From contig NZ_REGA01000006.1 of the NCBI RefSeq assembly GCF_003841505.1, positions 1 through 64,000 of the forward strand: a stretch of 64,000 bases of DNA, given 5' to 3'. The notes beneath the pieces are model-generated. The model made no database searches and had not been told where the DNA came from. It saw only the letters and a list, made by a program, of their open reading frames with translations. The DNA is from Natrarchaeobius chitinivorans. Its GTDB lineage: Archaea > Halobacteriota > Halobacteria > Halobacteriales > Natrialbaceae. Both the position numbers and the translations under genes were made by a program. Shown piece by piece: positions 33,503 through 43,720 of the stretch. Within the stretch, counting starts at the first letter, position 1. Each line of letters starts with the position of its first letter.

Positions 33503-33678
33503 TCGACCGACCGGCAATCCTCCAGAGCCCGGTGACAGAGCGACCGACTGTTGTTCTCGTCGTTCTCGGAGAGTCGACACGGTGTCGCCGTTCGGGCTCG
33601 CCTCCCCAGCGGACGATCGTTTCTGCCGATAGCGAACGCTTCGCAGCTTTTTCGACGGTCGACGACGTTACGGAAGGT

Positions 33679-34395
33679 ATGAGCGACTTCGACAAGGAAG
33701 CCGAGCGCGAAAAGCTCCGCGAGAAGTACGAACGCGACAAGAAAGAACGCGAGGCCACCCAGCGGATGAGCGATCTCCTGCTCAAGGGGGCGACGATGAC
33801 GAACTCCCACTGTGGCACCTGCGGCGATCCGCTGTTTCAACAGGACGGAACGACGTTCTGTCCGAGCTGTCACGGTACCCCCGACGCCGTCGAGGGGACC
33901 GACCTCGAGGCCCAGCCGGCCGAACAACCGCCGGCAGAGACGGGGCCGTCCGACGCCGCCGGCGACGGCCCGACCGAGGAAACGGACGGGGCGAACGCGG
34001 GATCGACGGCGGACCCACCGTACGGATCGGCGACGATCGAACTCGAGGATCGCGGGGACGAACCCGTCACATCCTCTCGGTCGACGGAGGAGGGGCCGTC
34101 CGACGATCGTTCGGCCGATCAGGCCACGCCGCGCGGCGGCGACGAGGCGGTCCGGTCGTCGAAAACGGAGACGGGGTCCGGCCGCTCCCCGCCGCGCTCG
34201 AGCGAGACCACGACCCGGCGGTCGTCGTCCACGCCGCCGGCGGTCGACGGCGACCTCGAGACGGCTCGGGACTCGCTGGTTCGTGCCCTCGAGAAGTTCG
34301 CCCGCGAAGCCGCCGAAACTGACGACCCCCGGTACGCGACCGAGTGTCTCGAGGCCGCTCGAGAGGCGAGCGAGACGCTGAACACGCTACGGTAA
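33679..34395 (+). CDS. Sjogren's syndrome/scleroderma autoantigen 1 (p27)-type zinc protein
   Basis: The start at 33679 (MSDFDKEAEREKLREKYERD) gives 238 residues. A charged helix is followed by the family's zinc site, HCGTCGDPLF...TFCPSCHG (about 45-66), then a 120-residue Ser/Asp/Pro-rich linker of low complexity, and a C-terminal helical domain (ARDSLVRALEKFAREAAET, ATECLEAAREASETLNTL). The role of archaeal members is unknown. The long linker is a halophile elaboration. It is convergent with the DCC gene, stops 5 bp apart. Confidence 0.85.
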   Translation: MSDFDKEAEREKLREKYERDKKEREATQRMSDLLLKGATMTNSHCGTCGDPLFQQDGTTFCPSCHGTPDAVEGTDLEAQPAEQPPAETGPSDAAGDGPTEETDGANAGSTADPPYGSATIELEDRGDEPVTSSRSTEEGPSDDRSADQATPRGGDEAVRSSKTETGSGRSPPRSSETTTRRSSSTPPAVDGDLETARDSLVRALEKFAREAAETDDPRYATECLEAAREASETLNTLR

Positions 34396-34400
34396 CGCTT

Positions 34401-34817
34401 TCAGTCCAGAAACCGCGAGCGAACGTCCTCGCTCGGCATCATACACTGGTCTTTCTTGCCCCACACGCGGTACCGGTTCGCCGCGACGACGTCGTACCCC
34501 CAGTTGCGAAGCCGTTGTGGGAGCAAGCGGAGGGGTCGTGCGAGTGCGTAGATTCCGCCGAGAAGGGAGGCGATCCGGATGACTGCGGCGGATTTCACGT
34601 ACGCAGAATTCCCCTCGATCAACACGATCGAATCCAGGTCGTGGTCGTCGAGACCGTACTCGGCGACCAGCCGCTCGCCGACGTCGGACTGGAGGGAGGC
34701 GAAGTAGAAAACCCCGTCCGGGTCTCGAGGGATGAGAAACTGTACGAATCCGGTACAGAGGTTACAGACGCCGTCGAAGAGGACGATCGCCCCGTCGTCC
34801 GGTATATCTTCGCTCAT
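34401..34817 (-). CDS. DCC-family thiol-disulfide oxidoreductase-like protein
   Basis: The start at 34817 gives 138 residues. IVLFDGVCNLCTGFVQFLI (about 11-29) carries the family DxxCxxC motif in a thioredoxin-like fold, and the C-terminus has RYRVWGKKDQCMMPSEDVRSRF. DCC proteins often sit beside HTTM membrane proteins, as here, with 47 bp between the genes on the same strand. They may act together in a membrane redox or carboxylation process, but no activity is shown. Cytosolic. Confidence 0.9.
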   Translation of the reverse strand: MSEDIPDDGAIVLFDGVCNLCTGFVQFLIPRDPDGVFYFASLQSDVGERLVAEYGLDDHDLDSIVLIEGNSAYVKSAAVIRIASLLGGIYALARPLRLLPQRLRNWGYDVVAANRYRVWGKKDQCMMPSEDVRSRFLD

Positions 34818-34864
34818 CGCGTTGTTCGCACGTACGGGAAGACGCCAGTTCAGGGTTCCGGTCG

Positions 34865-36457
34865 CTACAGATCGTCCGGCGGCGGTGCAATCTCTTCCGG
34901 TTCGTTGTCGCCGCAGGCGTTTTGCTGGATCAGGTACGCGTTTCGCTCCCGGTTTTCGTGGTCGCTGATCGTCTCCATCGTGATGTCTTCGGTCACCTGA
35001 TACATGTTCACGTGGGTCAACTCGATGCCGTGTTCTTCCTCCCACGTCTCGCAGATGTGTTCGGCGAGGACAGTCGGCACGTCGTTACTCGAGCCGCCGC
35101 GTCGGACGCTGTTCATGTAGAACCGTTCGCGATACGTGCCGTACTGTTTCTGTAGTTCGTCGCCCGGTCTGTCGTAGGTCATCGGGCGTTCGTTGTAGAC
35201 GTCGATCAGGTCCCCGTCGGCGGTTCTGGCCGGGAAGACGTAGTACCGATCGGTCGTTCGCGGCGTGGGCGCGAACACCGTCCACGACGGCTGGTGGGCG
35301 GCGACTTTCGACGCCACGCCGCTGATCTCGTCGTCGGGATTTACGTCGTCGCCGACGACTGCGCCCATCGGAGCGTGGGCAAAGAGCAGGAAGACGACCA
35401 TCGAGGCGGCGACGACCGCGAGGCTCACGTCGTACGCCGCCGATTTCACCTGTCGCTGTTGCTCGCTATCGAGTCGGAGCGACGGGACGGACGCGGCGAC
35501 CCGTTCCAGTCGAGAGAACGGTTCCGTAAGGCGGGAGGGGTCGACGTTCGCGTACCGAAGCAGCGTCTTTCCGTCCTCCCAGACCTGTGCCTGGAAGAAC
35601 AGGAGCAATCCGGCCCACGCGACGTAGGGAAACGCCCCGATCCGAACCGTGACGGCGAACGTCGCGTGGCCGCCGACGAACAGCAACGCAAAGAGCATCC
35701 GCTTTCGGCCGACGAGCAGGAGAAGGAGCCACGAGAACAACAACATGTAGTACCACTTCAGACCGCCGAGCTGGAGCAGCGTCGGGAACTGCCGGATCGG
35801 TTCGGCGAGGAAAAACGTCATGTCGTCGAGTCCCAGAATCTGTGGCGTCGCCTCCCCGCTGGTCCACAGTTCGGACTCCATCTTGTGGACCCCGTTGTGG
35901 AAGTACATGTAGACCATCTGGAACAGTATTAGCGCGGAGGCGGCGCTCGCGATGCTCGCTCGAGGCTCCCGATCGGCGTGAACGGCGTCGATCGACCACC
36001 GTTCGCCGAGCGGGAGGAAGATCGCCCAGAACAGGAGCAACCGGAACAGGATGTCGGCGTAACTCGTCACCAGCGGGTTGTGATAGTCGAGCGAGATGAC
36101 GAACAGAAAGGAGAGAACCGTCGCGATACGAGTCTTGTAGCCGACGATCAACTGGATGGCGATGAGCCCTTGCAGGACGAACAGCGCGGCGATCAGCGTC
36201 GGATCCGTCGTGAAGTGATAGAACGAGAACGCGCCGTCGACGGTCATATCCTGAGCGAGCGACTGCGGGACGACGCCGTCGTTCCTGTAGTAAAACGAAA
36301 AGTTCCGACTCCGGAGAAACAGGTCGGCGACGATGAGCAATCCGACGAACACCCGGAACACGGCGAGGGTTCGCGTATCGATCCGGACGCGATCCTCGAG
36401 ACCGCGCCGAACCCGCGCCAGTTGGTCCGAACGCGAGGCGGAGAACTCCGGTATCAT
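34865..36457 (-). CDS. HTTM-domain (vitamin K-dependent gamma-carboxylase-like) membrane protein
   Basis: The 530-residue protein has about eight to ten membrane segments in residues 25-380, with HTTM features such as TRTLAVFRVFVGLLIVADLF, FLPLGERWSIDAVH and QMVYMYFHNGVHKM. The last 150 residues are soluble and include YYVFPARTADGDLIDVYN. The family is related to gamma-glutamyl carboxylase, but the substrate in archaea is not known. Downstream on the same strand is the DCC gene, a frequent partner. A quinone-linked role is inference. Confidence 0.88.
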   Translation of the reverse strand: MIPEFSASRSDQLARVRRGLEDRVRIDTRTLAVFRVFVGLLIVADLFLRSRNFSFYYRNDGVVPQSLAQDMTVDGAFSFYHFTTDPTLIAALFVLQGLIAIQLIVGYKTRIATVLSFLFVISLDYHNPLVTSYADILFRLLLFWAIFLPLGERWSIDAVHADREPRASIASAASALILFQMVYMYFHNGVHKMESELWTSGEATPQILGLDDMTFFLAEPIRQFPTLLQLGGLKWYYMLLFSWLLLLLVGRKRMLFALLFVGGHATFAVTVRIGAFPYVAWAGLLLFFQAQVWEDGKTLLRYANVDPSRLTEPFSRLERVAASVPSLRLDSEQQRQVKSAAYDVSLAVVAASMVVFLLFAHAPMGAVVGDDVNPDDEISGVASKVAAHQPSWTVFAPTPRTTDRYYVFPARTADGDLIDVYNERPMTYDRPGDELQKQYGTYRERFYMNSVRRGGSSNDVPTVLAEHICETWEEEHGIELTHVNMYQVTEDITMETISDHENRERNAYLIQQNACGDNEPEEIAPPPDDL

Positions 36458-36878
36458 TGATTCGTGACCGTCGAACCGGCGGGTATCCGGCCGGCGTGTG
36501 CGTCTCGAATCGGTCCGTTCGTGGTCGCTGTCTGGATCGTCATCGTGAGGGGATCAGTTCGCACTCGAGTCCCGATCCGTGTGATCGAGCGAATCCCGAT
36601 CGGGAGTCGGCCATCGGTGCCGACGCTGGAGGGCGGATCGGGCGTCTCCCGAAGTATCGAGAGCCGTTCGATATATATTTTCCGTTCACCGTCGTTCGGA
36701 CTGATTCCGACGACTCGTCACCGGCGGGCGGTCTCCGACGGGCTGTTGTCTCGGCGTCTCGATCCGGATGGAGTGTGGCCCACGTACTGGGGGATTGCGC
36801 CCGCTTTCGCGGCCACGCCGCCGCTCGAGGAGCGTCTCGTAATTCTCCGGCGACCGAGATCGTCTTCGCTTCCCGCGG
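36458..36878. other. Intergenic region without a gene
   Basis: Open frames here have shadow composition and no family sequence. A strong A/T block, CGATATATATTTTCC (about 36668-36682), could serve as a TATA box on either strand: on the minus strand it would give the HTTM gene a leader of about 180 nt; on the plus strand no credible gene follows. Confidence 0.5.
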
Positions 36879-39347
36879 TCACTTCGACCCCGTGTACTCG
36901 CTGCCGATGACCTCGCGCATTCGCTCGGCGGTCACCTGGCCGACGCCGTCGGCCGCCTGCAACTCGTCCTCGGTCGCGATCATCACCGCCTCGACGGTGC
37001 CGAACTCCTCGAGCAGCGAGCGGGCGGTGACGGGTCCGATCTCGGCGATCGAGGAGACGACGTACTCCTGTTGCTCCGCGAGCGTCTTGGTCCCCTTCTC
37101 GCCGTGAACCGATACCTCGCGGTCGGCGGTCTCCTGTTCGCGAGCCGCGATCACCGCGAGCAGTTCCGTCGTTTCGTCCTCGCCGTCGGTTCGCAGGATG
37201 CTCGCGTCGAAGTCGACCGCCAGACTCGAGAGCGCACCCCGTATCGCGTTCGGGTGGACGTCGCGCTGGTCGTACAGCCCGTCGCCCTCGACGACGACGA
37301 TCGGTCGCGAGTAGTGTCGGGCCATGGCTCCGACCTGCTCGAACAGCGACCGGTCGCCGTCCAGAAGCGAGTCGACGAAGTCCGCCACCGACTTGCGCTC
37401 GACGACGACGCGATCGGAGCAGACGTAGTCGCCGACCTCGAGCGTCTCGAGGCGAATGTCGATCTCGTCTCGCCTCGAGAGCTCCCGTGCGATGTTCGCG
37501 TCCATCTCGCGCTGGTCGGCGACGATCTCGACGGTATCGCCGTCGGCCGACGGCTCGTGCGTTTCGACCTCGTCGTCGCCGTCGTCCCCTGCGCTTCCTT
37601 CGTCCTCGCCGTTCGAACCCGCGTTTTCGCCGGCGAACTCCTGCAATCCGGGCTGGTTCCCAGCCCCCTCGCTTCCACTGGAAGAGTCGGTGACTGCATC
37701 GGGTTTCCCGGCGTCGCCGTCCACTTTCGCTACGCTCTCGCTCGCGCCGTCGAAGTCGGCGAGTGACTGCTGGGAGTCGTCGAGTTCGGCCTCGAGGTCG
37801 TCGGCCATTCCCTTGAGATCCCGGAGTTCCCGTTCCATCTCTTTCTCGCGCCGCCGGGAGATCCAGAAGTAGGCTTCGTCGCGGGTATCGTCCGCCATGA
37901 GGACGACGACACGGCCCTCCGACTGACGTCCGGTACGTCCCTTCCGCTGGATCGACCGGATGGCGGTGGGGACGGGTTCGTAAAAGAGGACGAGATCGAC
38001 CTCGGGAACGTCGAGTCCCTCTTCGGCGACGGAGGTCGAGACGAGCACCTCGAACTCGCCCGCCCGGAAGTCGTCGAGGACCTCCTGTTGCTGGTTCTGG
38101 GTCATCCCGTCGGAGCCCTCGCGGTCGCCCTGTCCGACGAAGCGCTTCGCCTCGAAGCTCTCGGAGAGAAACGCCGTCAGCGCCTCTGCCGTGTCGCGGG
38201 ATTCGGTGAAGACGATGACGCGCTCGCCGCCCTCGAGACCCAGCGTCTCGGCCAGCAGCATCCGCGCCTTCCGGTATTTTGGGTGGAGTTCGTCGAAACT
38301 CTCCGCGCGGCGCATCGCCTCGCGAACCCGCGGATCGGAGACCATCCGCTGGCTGGCTTTCGACGCCCCCGAAGACCGGGCCTGGTTGCGCTGGCGCTCG
38401 AAGTACCGCCGGAGGGCTTCGACGCTCTGGGTTTCGACGAGCGTGACCGCTTGCCTGAGTTTCATCACCTCCGCGTGGATCGACATCCCCTCGAACCCCT
38501 TCGACTGGTCGTTGTCGATCAACTCCTGTAGCTGGGCACGCATCCGGTTCAGGTCCTTCTGGGACTGGTCCGGCTGGGTCGAACTCGCGATCCCGAGTTC
38601 CTTCAGCGACTCGAGGCGGTCGGTGATCACCTCGTTCAACGCGTCCCGGATCTCTATGACCTCCTCGGGGAGGTCGATGCGCTCCCACTCGACGTCGGTG
38701 TCGTGAGTGAACTCGGCGACGTCGGCGTCCTCCTCGGTCATCACCTCGACCTCCGCGATACCGAGGTTCTCACAGACCTCGAGGATCGCCTCCTCGTCGC
38801 CGCCGGGAGAGGCGGACATTCCGGTGACGAGCGGCCGCTCGGCGTCGGTGTGATAGCGCTCCGCGATGTAGTTGTACGCGTAGTCGCCGGTCGCGCGGTG
38901 GCACTCGTCGAAAGTCAAGTGGGTCACGTCGGCCAGCGAGATGCGGCTCCCGACGAGGTCGTTTTCGATCACCTGCGGCGTCGCCATCACGACCGTCGCA
39001 TCGGCCCACATCTCGGCGCGGTCGTCCGGACTGACGTCGCCCGTGAAGACGACGATCTCGTCGTCCGGAATCCGCAGCGCCTCGCGATAAAAGTCCGCGT
39101 GTTGCTGGACGAGCGGCTTCGTCGGTGCGAGCATCAGCGACGTGCCGCCGACCTCCTCGAGCCGGCGGGCGGTGACCAGCAGGCTCACGGTCGTCTTTCC
39201 CAGCCCCGTCGGCAGGCAGACGAGCGTGTGGTGGTTCGCCGCCGTGCCCGCCAGCTTCAACTGGTAGAGCCGACGCTCGAGGAAGTCGGACTCGAGAAGC
39301 GGATGCTCGATCGACGGTGGTTCGCCGCTCTCGTCCGTCGTTGCCAT
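36879..39347 (-). CDS. hef: Hef-type helicase/nuclease (XPF/FANCM family)
   Basis: The start at 39347 (MATTDESGEPPSIEHPLL) gives 822 residues. The superfamily 2 helicase has Walker A CLPTGLGKTTVS (about 45-56), a DECH box in LTFDECHRATGDY, and motif VI in RSIQRKGRTGRQSEGRV. After an acidic linker (about 545-600), the nuclease has ADQREMDANIARELS and VVERKSVADFVDSLL, keeping the ERKxxxD active site. A tandem helix-hairpin-helix at the end (SIAEIGPVTARSLLEEFG, ADGVGQVTAERMREVIG) completes it. Hef handles stalled forks and crossover structures and is an alternative to Hjc, also present here. Confidence 0.96.
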   Translation of the reverse strand: MATTDESGEPPSIEHPLLESDFLERRLYQLKLAGTAANHHTLVCLPTGLGKTTVSLLVTARRLEEVGGTSLMLAPTKPLVQQHADFYREALRIPDDEIVVFTGDVSPDDRAEMWADATVVMATPQVIENDLVGSRISLADVTHLTFDECHRATGDYAYNYIAERYHTDAERPLVTGMSASPGGDEEAILEVCENLGIAEVEVMTEEDADVAEFTHDTDVEWERIDLPEEVIEIRDALNEVITDRLESLKELGIASSTQPDQSQKDLNRMRAQLQELIDNDQSKGFEGMSIHAEVMKLRQAVTLVETQSVEALRRYFERQRNQARSSGASKASQRMVSDPRVREAMRRAESFDELHPKYRKARMLLAETLGLEGGERVIVFTESRDTAEALTAFLSESFEAKRFVGQGDREGSDGMTQNQQQEVLDDFRAGEFEVLVSTSVAEEGLDVPEVDLVLFYEPVPTAIRSIQRKGRTGRQSEGRVVVLMADDTRDEAYFWISRRREKEMERELRDLKGMADDLEAELDDSQQSLADFDGASESVAKVDGDAGKPDAVTDSSSGSEGAGNQPGLQEFAGENAGSNGEDEGSAGDDGDDEVETHEPSADGDTVEIVADQREMDANIARELSRRDEIDIRLETLEVGDYVCSDRVVVERKSVADFVDSLLDGDRSLFEQVGAMARHYSRPIVVVEGDGLYDQRDVHPNAIRGALSSLAVDFDASILRTDGEDETTELLAVIAAREQETADREVSVHGEKGTKTLAEQQEYVVSSIAEIGPVTARSLLEEFGTVEAVMIATEDELQAADGVGQVTAERMREVIGSEYTGSK

Positions 39348-39505
39348 TGTCGCCAGTTCATCCTCGCTTCGAATAAGGGTTCCCGTACCGCGGTGAAAGT
39401 ATAGCGGGCGACGCCGTACGCCGGCAGTGGCTCTTTCGGCGCAGTCATCGAGTGAAAACACGAGCCACCACGGGGACTCAAGCCGCTCGAGCGCGTCCGT
39501 TCGGT

Positions 39506-40006
39506 ATGGCGTTCGAAACGGCTTCCAGTCGGCTGCCGCCGGGTGGCGACGTGTTGCGAGCGCTCGGATTCGTGCTCCTGGTGAACGTCGTCGGCAGCGT
39601 CCCCGGCGTCCTCTCGAGTCCCGATTCGCCCTGGTTCCGAGCCCTCGAGAAGCCGTGGTTCTACCCGCCGGAGATCGCGTTTCCGGTCGTCTGGACGGCG
39701 CTGTTCACGCTGCTCGGAATCGCCCTCTGGCTGGTCTGGCGGGCCGACGCCGGCGGCCGCCGGCTGGCGCTCGGACTGTTCGTCGCCCAGATGGCGTTCA
39801 ACGTCGTCTGGACGCCCGCGTTCTTCTCGCTCGAGGCCCCGCTCGCGGCGCTTGGAATCATCCTCGTCCTCTGGATACTGGTCGTCGCGACGATCGCCGC
39901 GTTTCGACGGGTCGATCGGCGGGCCGCCGCGTTGCTCGTCCCCTATCTCGTCTGGGTAACGTTCGCTACGGTACTCAACTTCGAGCTGTGGCGGCTCAAC
40001 AGCTGA
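39506..40006 (+). CDS. tspO: TspO/MBR-family membrane protein
   Basis: The start at 39506 gives 166 residues with five membrane helices. Family marks are the tryptophan-rich segments FRALEKPWFYPPEIAFPVVWTALF (loop 1/helix 2) and AFNVVWTPAFFSLEAP (helix 3), with the final NFELWRLNS. TspO proteins bind porphyrins and other tetrapyrroles or respond to light and oxygen in bacteria; the archaeal role is open. It is divergent from hef, starts about 160 bp apart. Confidence 0.92.
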   Translation: MAFETASSRLPPGGDVLRALGFVLLVNVVGSVPGVLSSPDSPWFRALEKPWFYPPEIAFPVVWTALFTLLGIALWLVWRADAGGRRLALGLFVAQMAFNVVWTPAFFSLEAPLAALGIILVLWILVVATIAAFRRVDRRAAALLVPYLVWVTFATVLNFELWRLNS

Positions 40007-40061
40007 TACGGTGGAATAGACACCTCGAGCCGGCCGTAGACGCCCCGAGCCGTCCGCGCCG

Positions 40062-40652
40062 TTAGACGGGGGCGAACTCGAGGACGATCCAGGCCGCCAC
40101 GGCGGCGTAAATCGGGATCGTCAGGTTGTCGTCGACGATGAACTCCCCGACCTGTACCTTCACGCCGTCGGCGATCGTCGACCCCAGCGCCGCCGCGAGG
40201 ACGGCCAGCGGGTACTCGAGGAGAAACGGCGCGGCCAGTGCCGCCGAGACGACGAACATCGTGACGAGGACTTTCGGTCCTTTCACCCGCTTGAGCGAGT
40301 CGTCCGAGACGGCCCCGCTTATCGGATCACCGATCGCGAGCATCAACATCGCCGGCAGGGCGATCGCGGGCTGGAAGACGAGCACCACCGCCGTCATGCT
40401 CAGCATGTAGTAGCCGTAGCCGGCGAACTGATCCTGTTCGTACTCTCGAGTGAGTTTGTCGTAGAGCCACCACTCGAGGCCGACGCGGAGTCGCACGAAC
40501 TCGAGGGCGACGACGACCACCGAGAGGACGACCATGAGATACCGGAAGTACTCCCAGGTGAGCCCGAACTCGAGGTACTGGGCCAGCAGATAGAGCGCGA
40601 CCAGTCCGGAGCCGCTGGCGTGGACGAGTCGGCGTTTGAGTTCGTCGGCCAT
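40062..40652 (-). CDS. Dolichol-kinase-like membrane protein
   Basis: The start at 40652 (MADELKRRLVHASGSGLVAL) gives 196 residues with about six hydrophobic segments. The CTP-binding/active segment is MLMLAIGDPISGAVSDDSLKRVKG, followed by LAAALGSTIADGVKV, as in the polyprenol/dolichol kinase and SEC59 family. The enzyme would phosphorylate dolichol with CTP, feeding N-glycosylation, or a related prenol. Its identity is secure at family level; the exact substrate is not. A longer start (40724) reads into sequence without family features. Confidence 0.85.
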   Translation of the reverse strand: MADELKRRLVHASGSGLVALYLLAQYLEFGLTWEYFRYLMVVLSVVVVALEFVRLRVGLEWWLYDKLTREYEQDQFAGYGYYMLSMTAVVLVFQPAIALPAMLMLAIGDPISGAVSDDSLKRVKGPKVLVTMFVVSAALAAPFLLEYPLAVLAAALGSTIADGVKVQVGEFIVDDNLTIPIYAAVAAWIVLEFAPV

Positions 40653-40869
40653 CGATACCTGTCTGTGTTTCCCGTCGAACGACGTGACCTTCAGTCCGTC
40701 GGTATGGTAGCCACTACACGTCACTGCACACCTGCTGTCTCCGACCGTCGCGTCGTTTTCGAGCGCGCTGGCACACCCCTGAAGTGGTGAGCTATCGCTT
40801 CACTGCTATCGCACCGATGACACGAGTCCACCGACTACGAACGAGATCAGGATCGGGATCCAGTGGACT
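40653..40869. other. Upstream part of the 40.65-41.01 kb gene-free stretch
   Basis: No gene was seen. The sequence GCACACCTGCTGTCTCC near 40728 resembles one arm of the CACACCTGATCG hairpin element without its partner. Confidence 0.35.
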
Positions 40870-40955
40870 CTCATACGGCTTACTGTAACTGTTCACCGGC
40901 GCATCCGTCGCCCGGGTCGCGGGTTCGCCGGTACTGACGTACAGTAAACGTATCA
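40870..40955. repeat. Dispersed palindromic repeat, copy 6 (TCA-flanked)
   Basis: The core TACGGCTTACTGTAA...TTACTGTACG-complementary arm TACAGTAAACGTA has the inner palindrome CCGGCGCATCCG/CGGGTTCGCCGG. TCA flanks both ends directly. It stands about 55 bp before the five-PAS kinase start and overlaps no gene. Confidence 0.82.
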
Positions 40956-41010
40956 GCGGTCGCCATCGCCATATCAGTGAATTTTAGCGGTTTCAGAACA
41001 ACAGGATGGT

Positions 41011-43644
41011 ATGACTGGGCAAAACGGATCCGAGTACCGGGATGATCGCTCCCGGCCATCCGATCGATCGTCCGGGTCGGGACGGGGATCGTCGGCGATC
41101 GAAATCGAGTACCAGACGATCTTCGATACCGTCGACGACGCAGTGTTTCTCGTCGATGTCGGTCACGACGGATCGACGTACACGTTCACGTTTCGCCGGA
41201 ACAATCCCGCCCACGAAGCGCTAACCGGACTGTCGACCGAGGAGATTCGAGGGACGCGGCCACACGAAATCCTCGACGGCGAAGACGCGGCGGCCGTCGT
41301 CGTCAACTATCGCGACTGCGTCGAAAAGCGGGAGACAATCGAGTACGAGGAGACGCTCGACCATCCATCCGGGACCGTCGAGTGGCACACGAAACTCACG
41401 CCGATCGTCGAGGACGACGCGGTAACGCAACTGGTTGGCGTCGCTCGAGACGTTACCGACCGGAACGCCCGGAAACGTGCGCGCCGGCGGATCGAACAGC
41501 GGTTGTCGCTTGCACTCGACGCCGCCGACGCCGGCGTCTGGGAGTGGGACCTCCAGTCCGAAGCCGTGATCTGGGACGACTCCATGGCGGAGTTACTCGG
41601 GCTCGAACCCAGGGCGTTCGAGGGGACCTACGAGGCGTTTATCGACCGGGTTCATCCGGACGACCGAGACGAACTCGGGCGCGTCGTCGAAACTGCCCTC
41701 GAGCAGGCGGAGGGGTTCGAACACGAATTCAGGATCCGCCACGACTCGGGCGAGTACATCTGGAACATCACACGCGCAGAACTGATCGCCGACGCCGGCG
41801 GGAACCCCGATCGAATGATCGGTGTCGGTATCGATATCACCGATCGCAAAGAACGGGAGCGGGAGTTAGATCGAAACAGAGAACGACTCCGGGTGTTGTT
41901 CGAAAAAGCGCCGGACGGAATCGTCGTTCACGACGCCGACGGGAACGTCCACGACGTCAACGAGACGCTCGCCGATATGCTCGGCTACGAGCGGGACGAA
42001 CTGCGTTCGATGACAGTTCCCGACTTCGAAGTTGGCGTCGACGTCACGGAATTACGGGATCGGTGGGAGTCGATGAAACCGGGATTGATACACAACATCG
42101 AGGTCGACGGGACCCATCGACGACGGGACGGGTCGACCTACCCCGTCGACGTCTGGGTGAGCAAAGTCACGCCAGAAGCGGAAGCCGGTCCGCTGTTCAT
42201 CGCGATCTGTCGGGACGTCACCGAGACCGTCGAGTACGAACAGGAGTTAGAGCGGTACAAGGAACTCGTCGACAACGTCCCCGTGGGAATCTATCGGAAC
42301 ACGCCGGGGAAAGCGGGTAAATTCCTCGAGACCAACCCGGCAATGGTCGACCTGTTCGACGCGGATTCCGCCGAGCAACTGCTCGATTACGACGTGCGGG
42401 ACCTGTACGCTGATCCGACGGCACGACAGGCGTTTGCCGACCGCCTTGAGGCGGACGGCCGCATCGCGGAATCCGAACTGGAACTCGAGACGCTCTCCGG
42501 CGAACGGTTCTGGGGGTCGGTGACCGCGATCGCCACGACGGTCGATGGAGAGACGTACTTCGACGGCGTTATCCAGGACATCACCGAGCGCAAGGAGATG
42601 GAAGCAGCGTTGCGACGACGCGAGGAGCGGTTCCGTCGGATGTTCGAGCGACATAGCGCGCCAATGTTGCTGATCGATCCGGAGTCGGGTTCGATCCAGG
42701 ATGCGAACGAGGCCGCGACCGAGTTCTACGGCTACGCGGCCGAGGAACTCACCGCGAGGAATATCGAGTCGATCAATCGGCTCTCGCCCGAGGAAGTGGC
42801 ACGGGAACGCACGCGTGCCGAGCGGGAAGATCGCAACTACTTCGTCTTCCATCACGAACTGGCAAGCGGCGAGGTCCGAACGGTCGAGGTCCACTCCTCG
42901 CCCATTACGATAGCCGACGACGATTTCCTCTTCTCGATCGTCCACGACATCACGGAACGGGTCGAGTACGAGAACCAACTCGAAGAGCAACGGGACAACC
43001 TCAAGATCCTCAACGAGGTCGTCCGCCACGACATCCGGAACGATCTCCAGCTCGTCCAGGCGTACGCCGAGATGCTCGAAGGGAACGTCAGCGAGGGGAT
43101 GCAAGACGAACTCGAAACGGTTAGACAGAGCGCCGAAAACGCGATCGAACTCACGACGACTGCGCGCGACCTGGCCGACGTAATGTTACAGGTCGACGTC
43201 GACGATAAACGGATCGCCCTCCACCGAACGATCGACCGGGAGATTGCAGAGATCAGATCGACACATCCGGAAGCGAACGTGACCGTCGAGGGGACGCTTC
43301 CACGAACGGACGTCGTCGCCGACGACATGCTGGCTGCGGTGTTTCGAAACCTCCTGAAAAACGCCGTCCAGCACAACGACGAGGACGTTCCCGAGATAAC
43401 CGTCACCGCCGAGAAGCGCGACGATCGGGTCGCGATTTCCGTCGCCGACAACGGTCCAGGGGTTCCGGACGAACGGAAAGAAACGATCTTCGGGAAAGGC
43501 GAAAAGGGACTCGAGAGTGCGGGCACCGGAATCGGACTGTACCTCGTCGAGACGCTCGTCGACAGGTACGGTGGCGACGTCTGGGTCGAGGACAACGATC
43601 CCGAGGGTGCCGTGTTCGTCGTCGAGTTACAGCGAGCCAGTTGA
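41011..43644 (+). CDS. Multi-PAS sensor histidine kinase
   Basis: The 877-residue protein has five PAS domains in a row (about 30-155, 163-285, 290-405, 413-530 and 540-655), three of them followed by clear PAC ends such as GVGIDITDRKERERE and VIQDITERKEMEAAL. The kinase core has the histidine in EVVRHDIRNDLQLVQAY (about 675) and ATP-binding boxes VADNGPGVPDE and GTGIGLYLVETLVDRYGG. The HDIRND form is typical of haloarchaeal kinases. No membrane segment is present, so it senses an internal signal, perhaps redox, light or gas. No receiver gene is adjacent; it is an orphan kinase. Confidence 0.93.
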   Translation: MTGQNGSEYRDDRSRPSDRSSGSGRGSSAIEIEYQTIFDTVDDAVFLVDVGHDGSTYTFTFRRNNPAHEALTGLSTEEIRGTRPHEILDGEDAAAVVVNYRDCVEKRETIEYEETLDHPSGTVEWHTKLTPIVEDDAVTQLVGVARDVTDRNARKRARRRIEQRLSLALDAADAGVWEWDLQSEAVIWDDSMAELLGLEPRAFEGTYEAFIDRVHPDDRDELGRVVETALEQAEGFEHEFRIRHDSGEYIWNITRAELIADAGGNPDRMIGVGIDITDRKERERELDRNRERLRVLFEKAPDGIVVHDADGNVHDVNETLADMLGYERDELRSMTVPDFEVGVDVTELRDRWESMKPGLIHNIEVDGTHRRRDGSTYPVDVWVSKVTPEAEAGPLFIAICRDVTETVEYEQELERYKELVDNVPVGIYRNTPGKAGKFLETNPAMVDLFDADSAEQLLDYDVRDLYADPTARQAFADRLEADGRIAESELELETLSGERFWGSVTAIATTVDGETYFDGVIQDITERKEMEAALRRREERFRRMFERHSAPMLLIDPESGSIQDANEAATEFYGYAAEELTARNIESINRLSPEEVARERTRAEREDRNYFVFHHELASGEVRTVEVHSSPITIADDDFLFSIVHDITERVEYENQLEEQRDNLKILNEVVRHDIRNDLQLVQAYAEMLEGNVSEGMQDELETVRQSAENAIELTTTARDLADVMLQVDVDDKRIALHRTIDREIAEIRSTHPEANVTVEGTLPRTDVVADDMLAAVFRNLLKNAVQHNDEDVPEITVTAEKRDDRVAISVADNGPGVPDERKETIFGKGEKGLESAGTGIGLYLVETLVDRYGGDVWVEDNDPEGAVFVVELQRAS

Positions 43645-43720
43645 TACGCGCCGAGAATCGAAAGAAGTGGGAATCGAACGTACCGGAGATCGAAACTGCC
43701 CGTCCGGTCACTCGAGTCGG

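Noticed and set aside
36464-36910. 148-residue frame upstream of hef's end
   Set aside because: No family sequence, overlaps the hef stop region, and lacks halophilic acidic composition.
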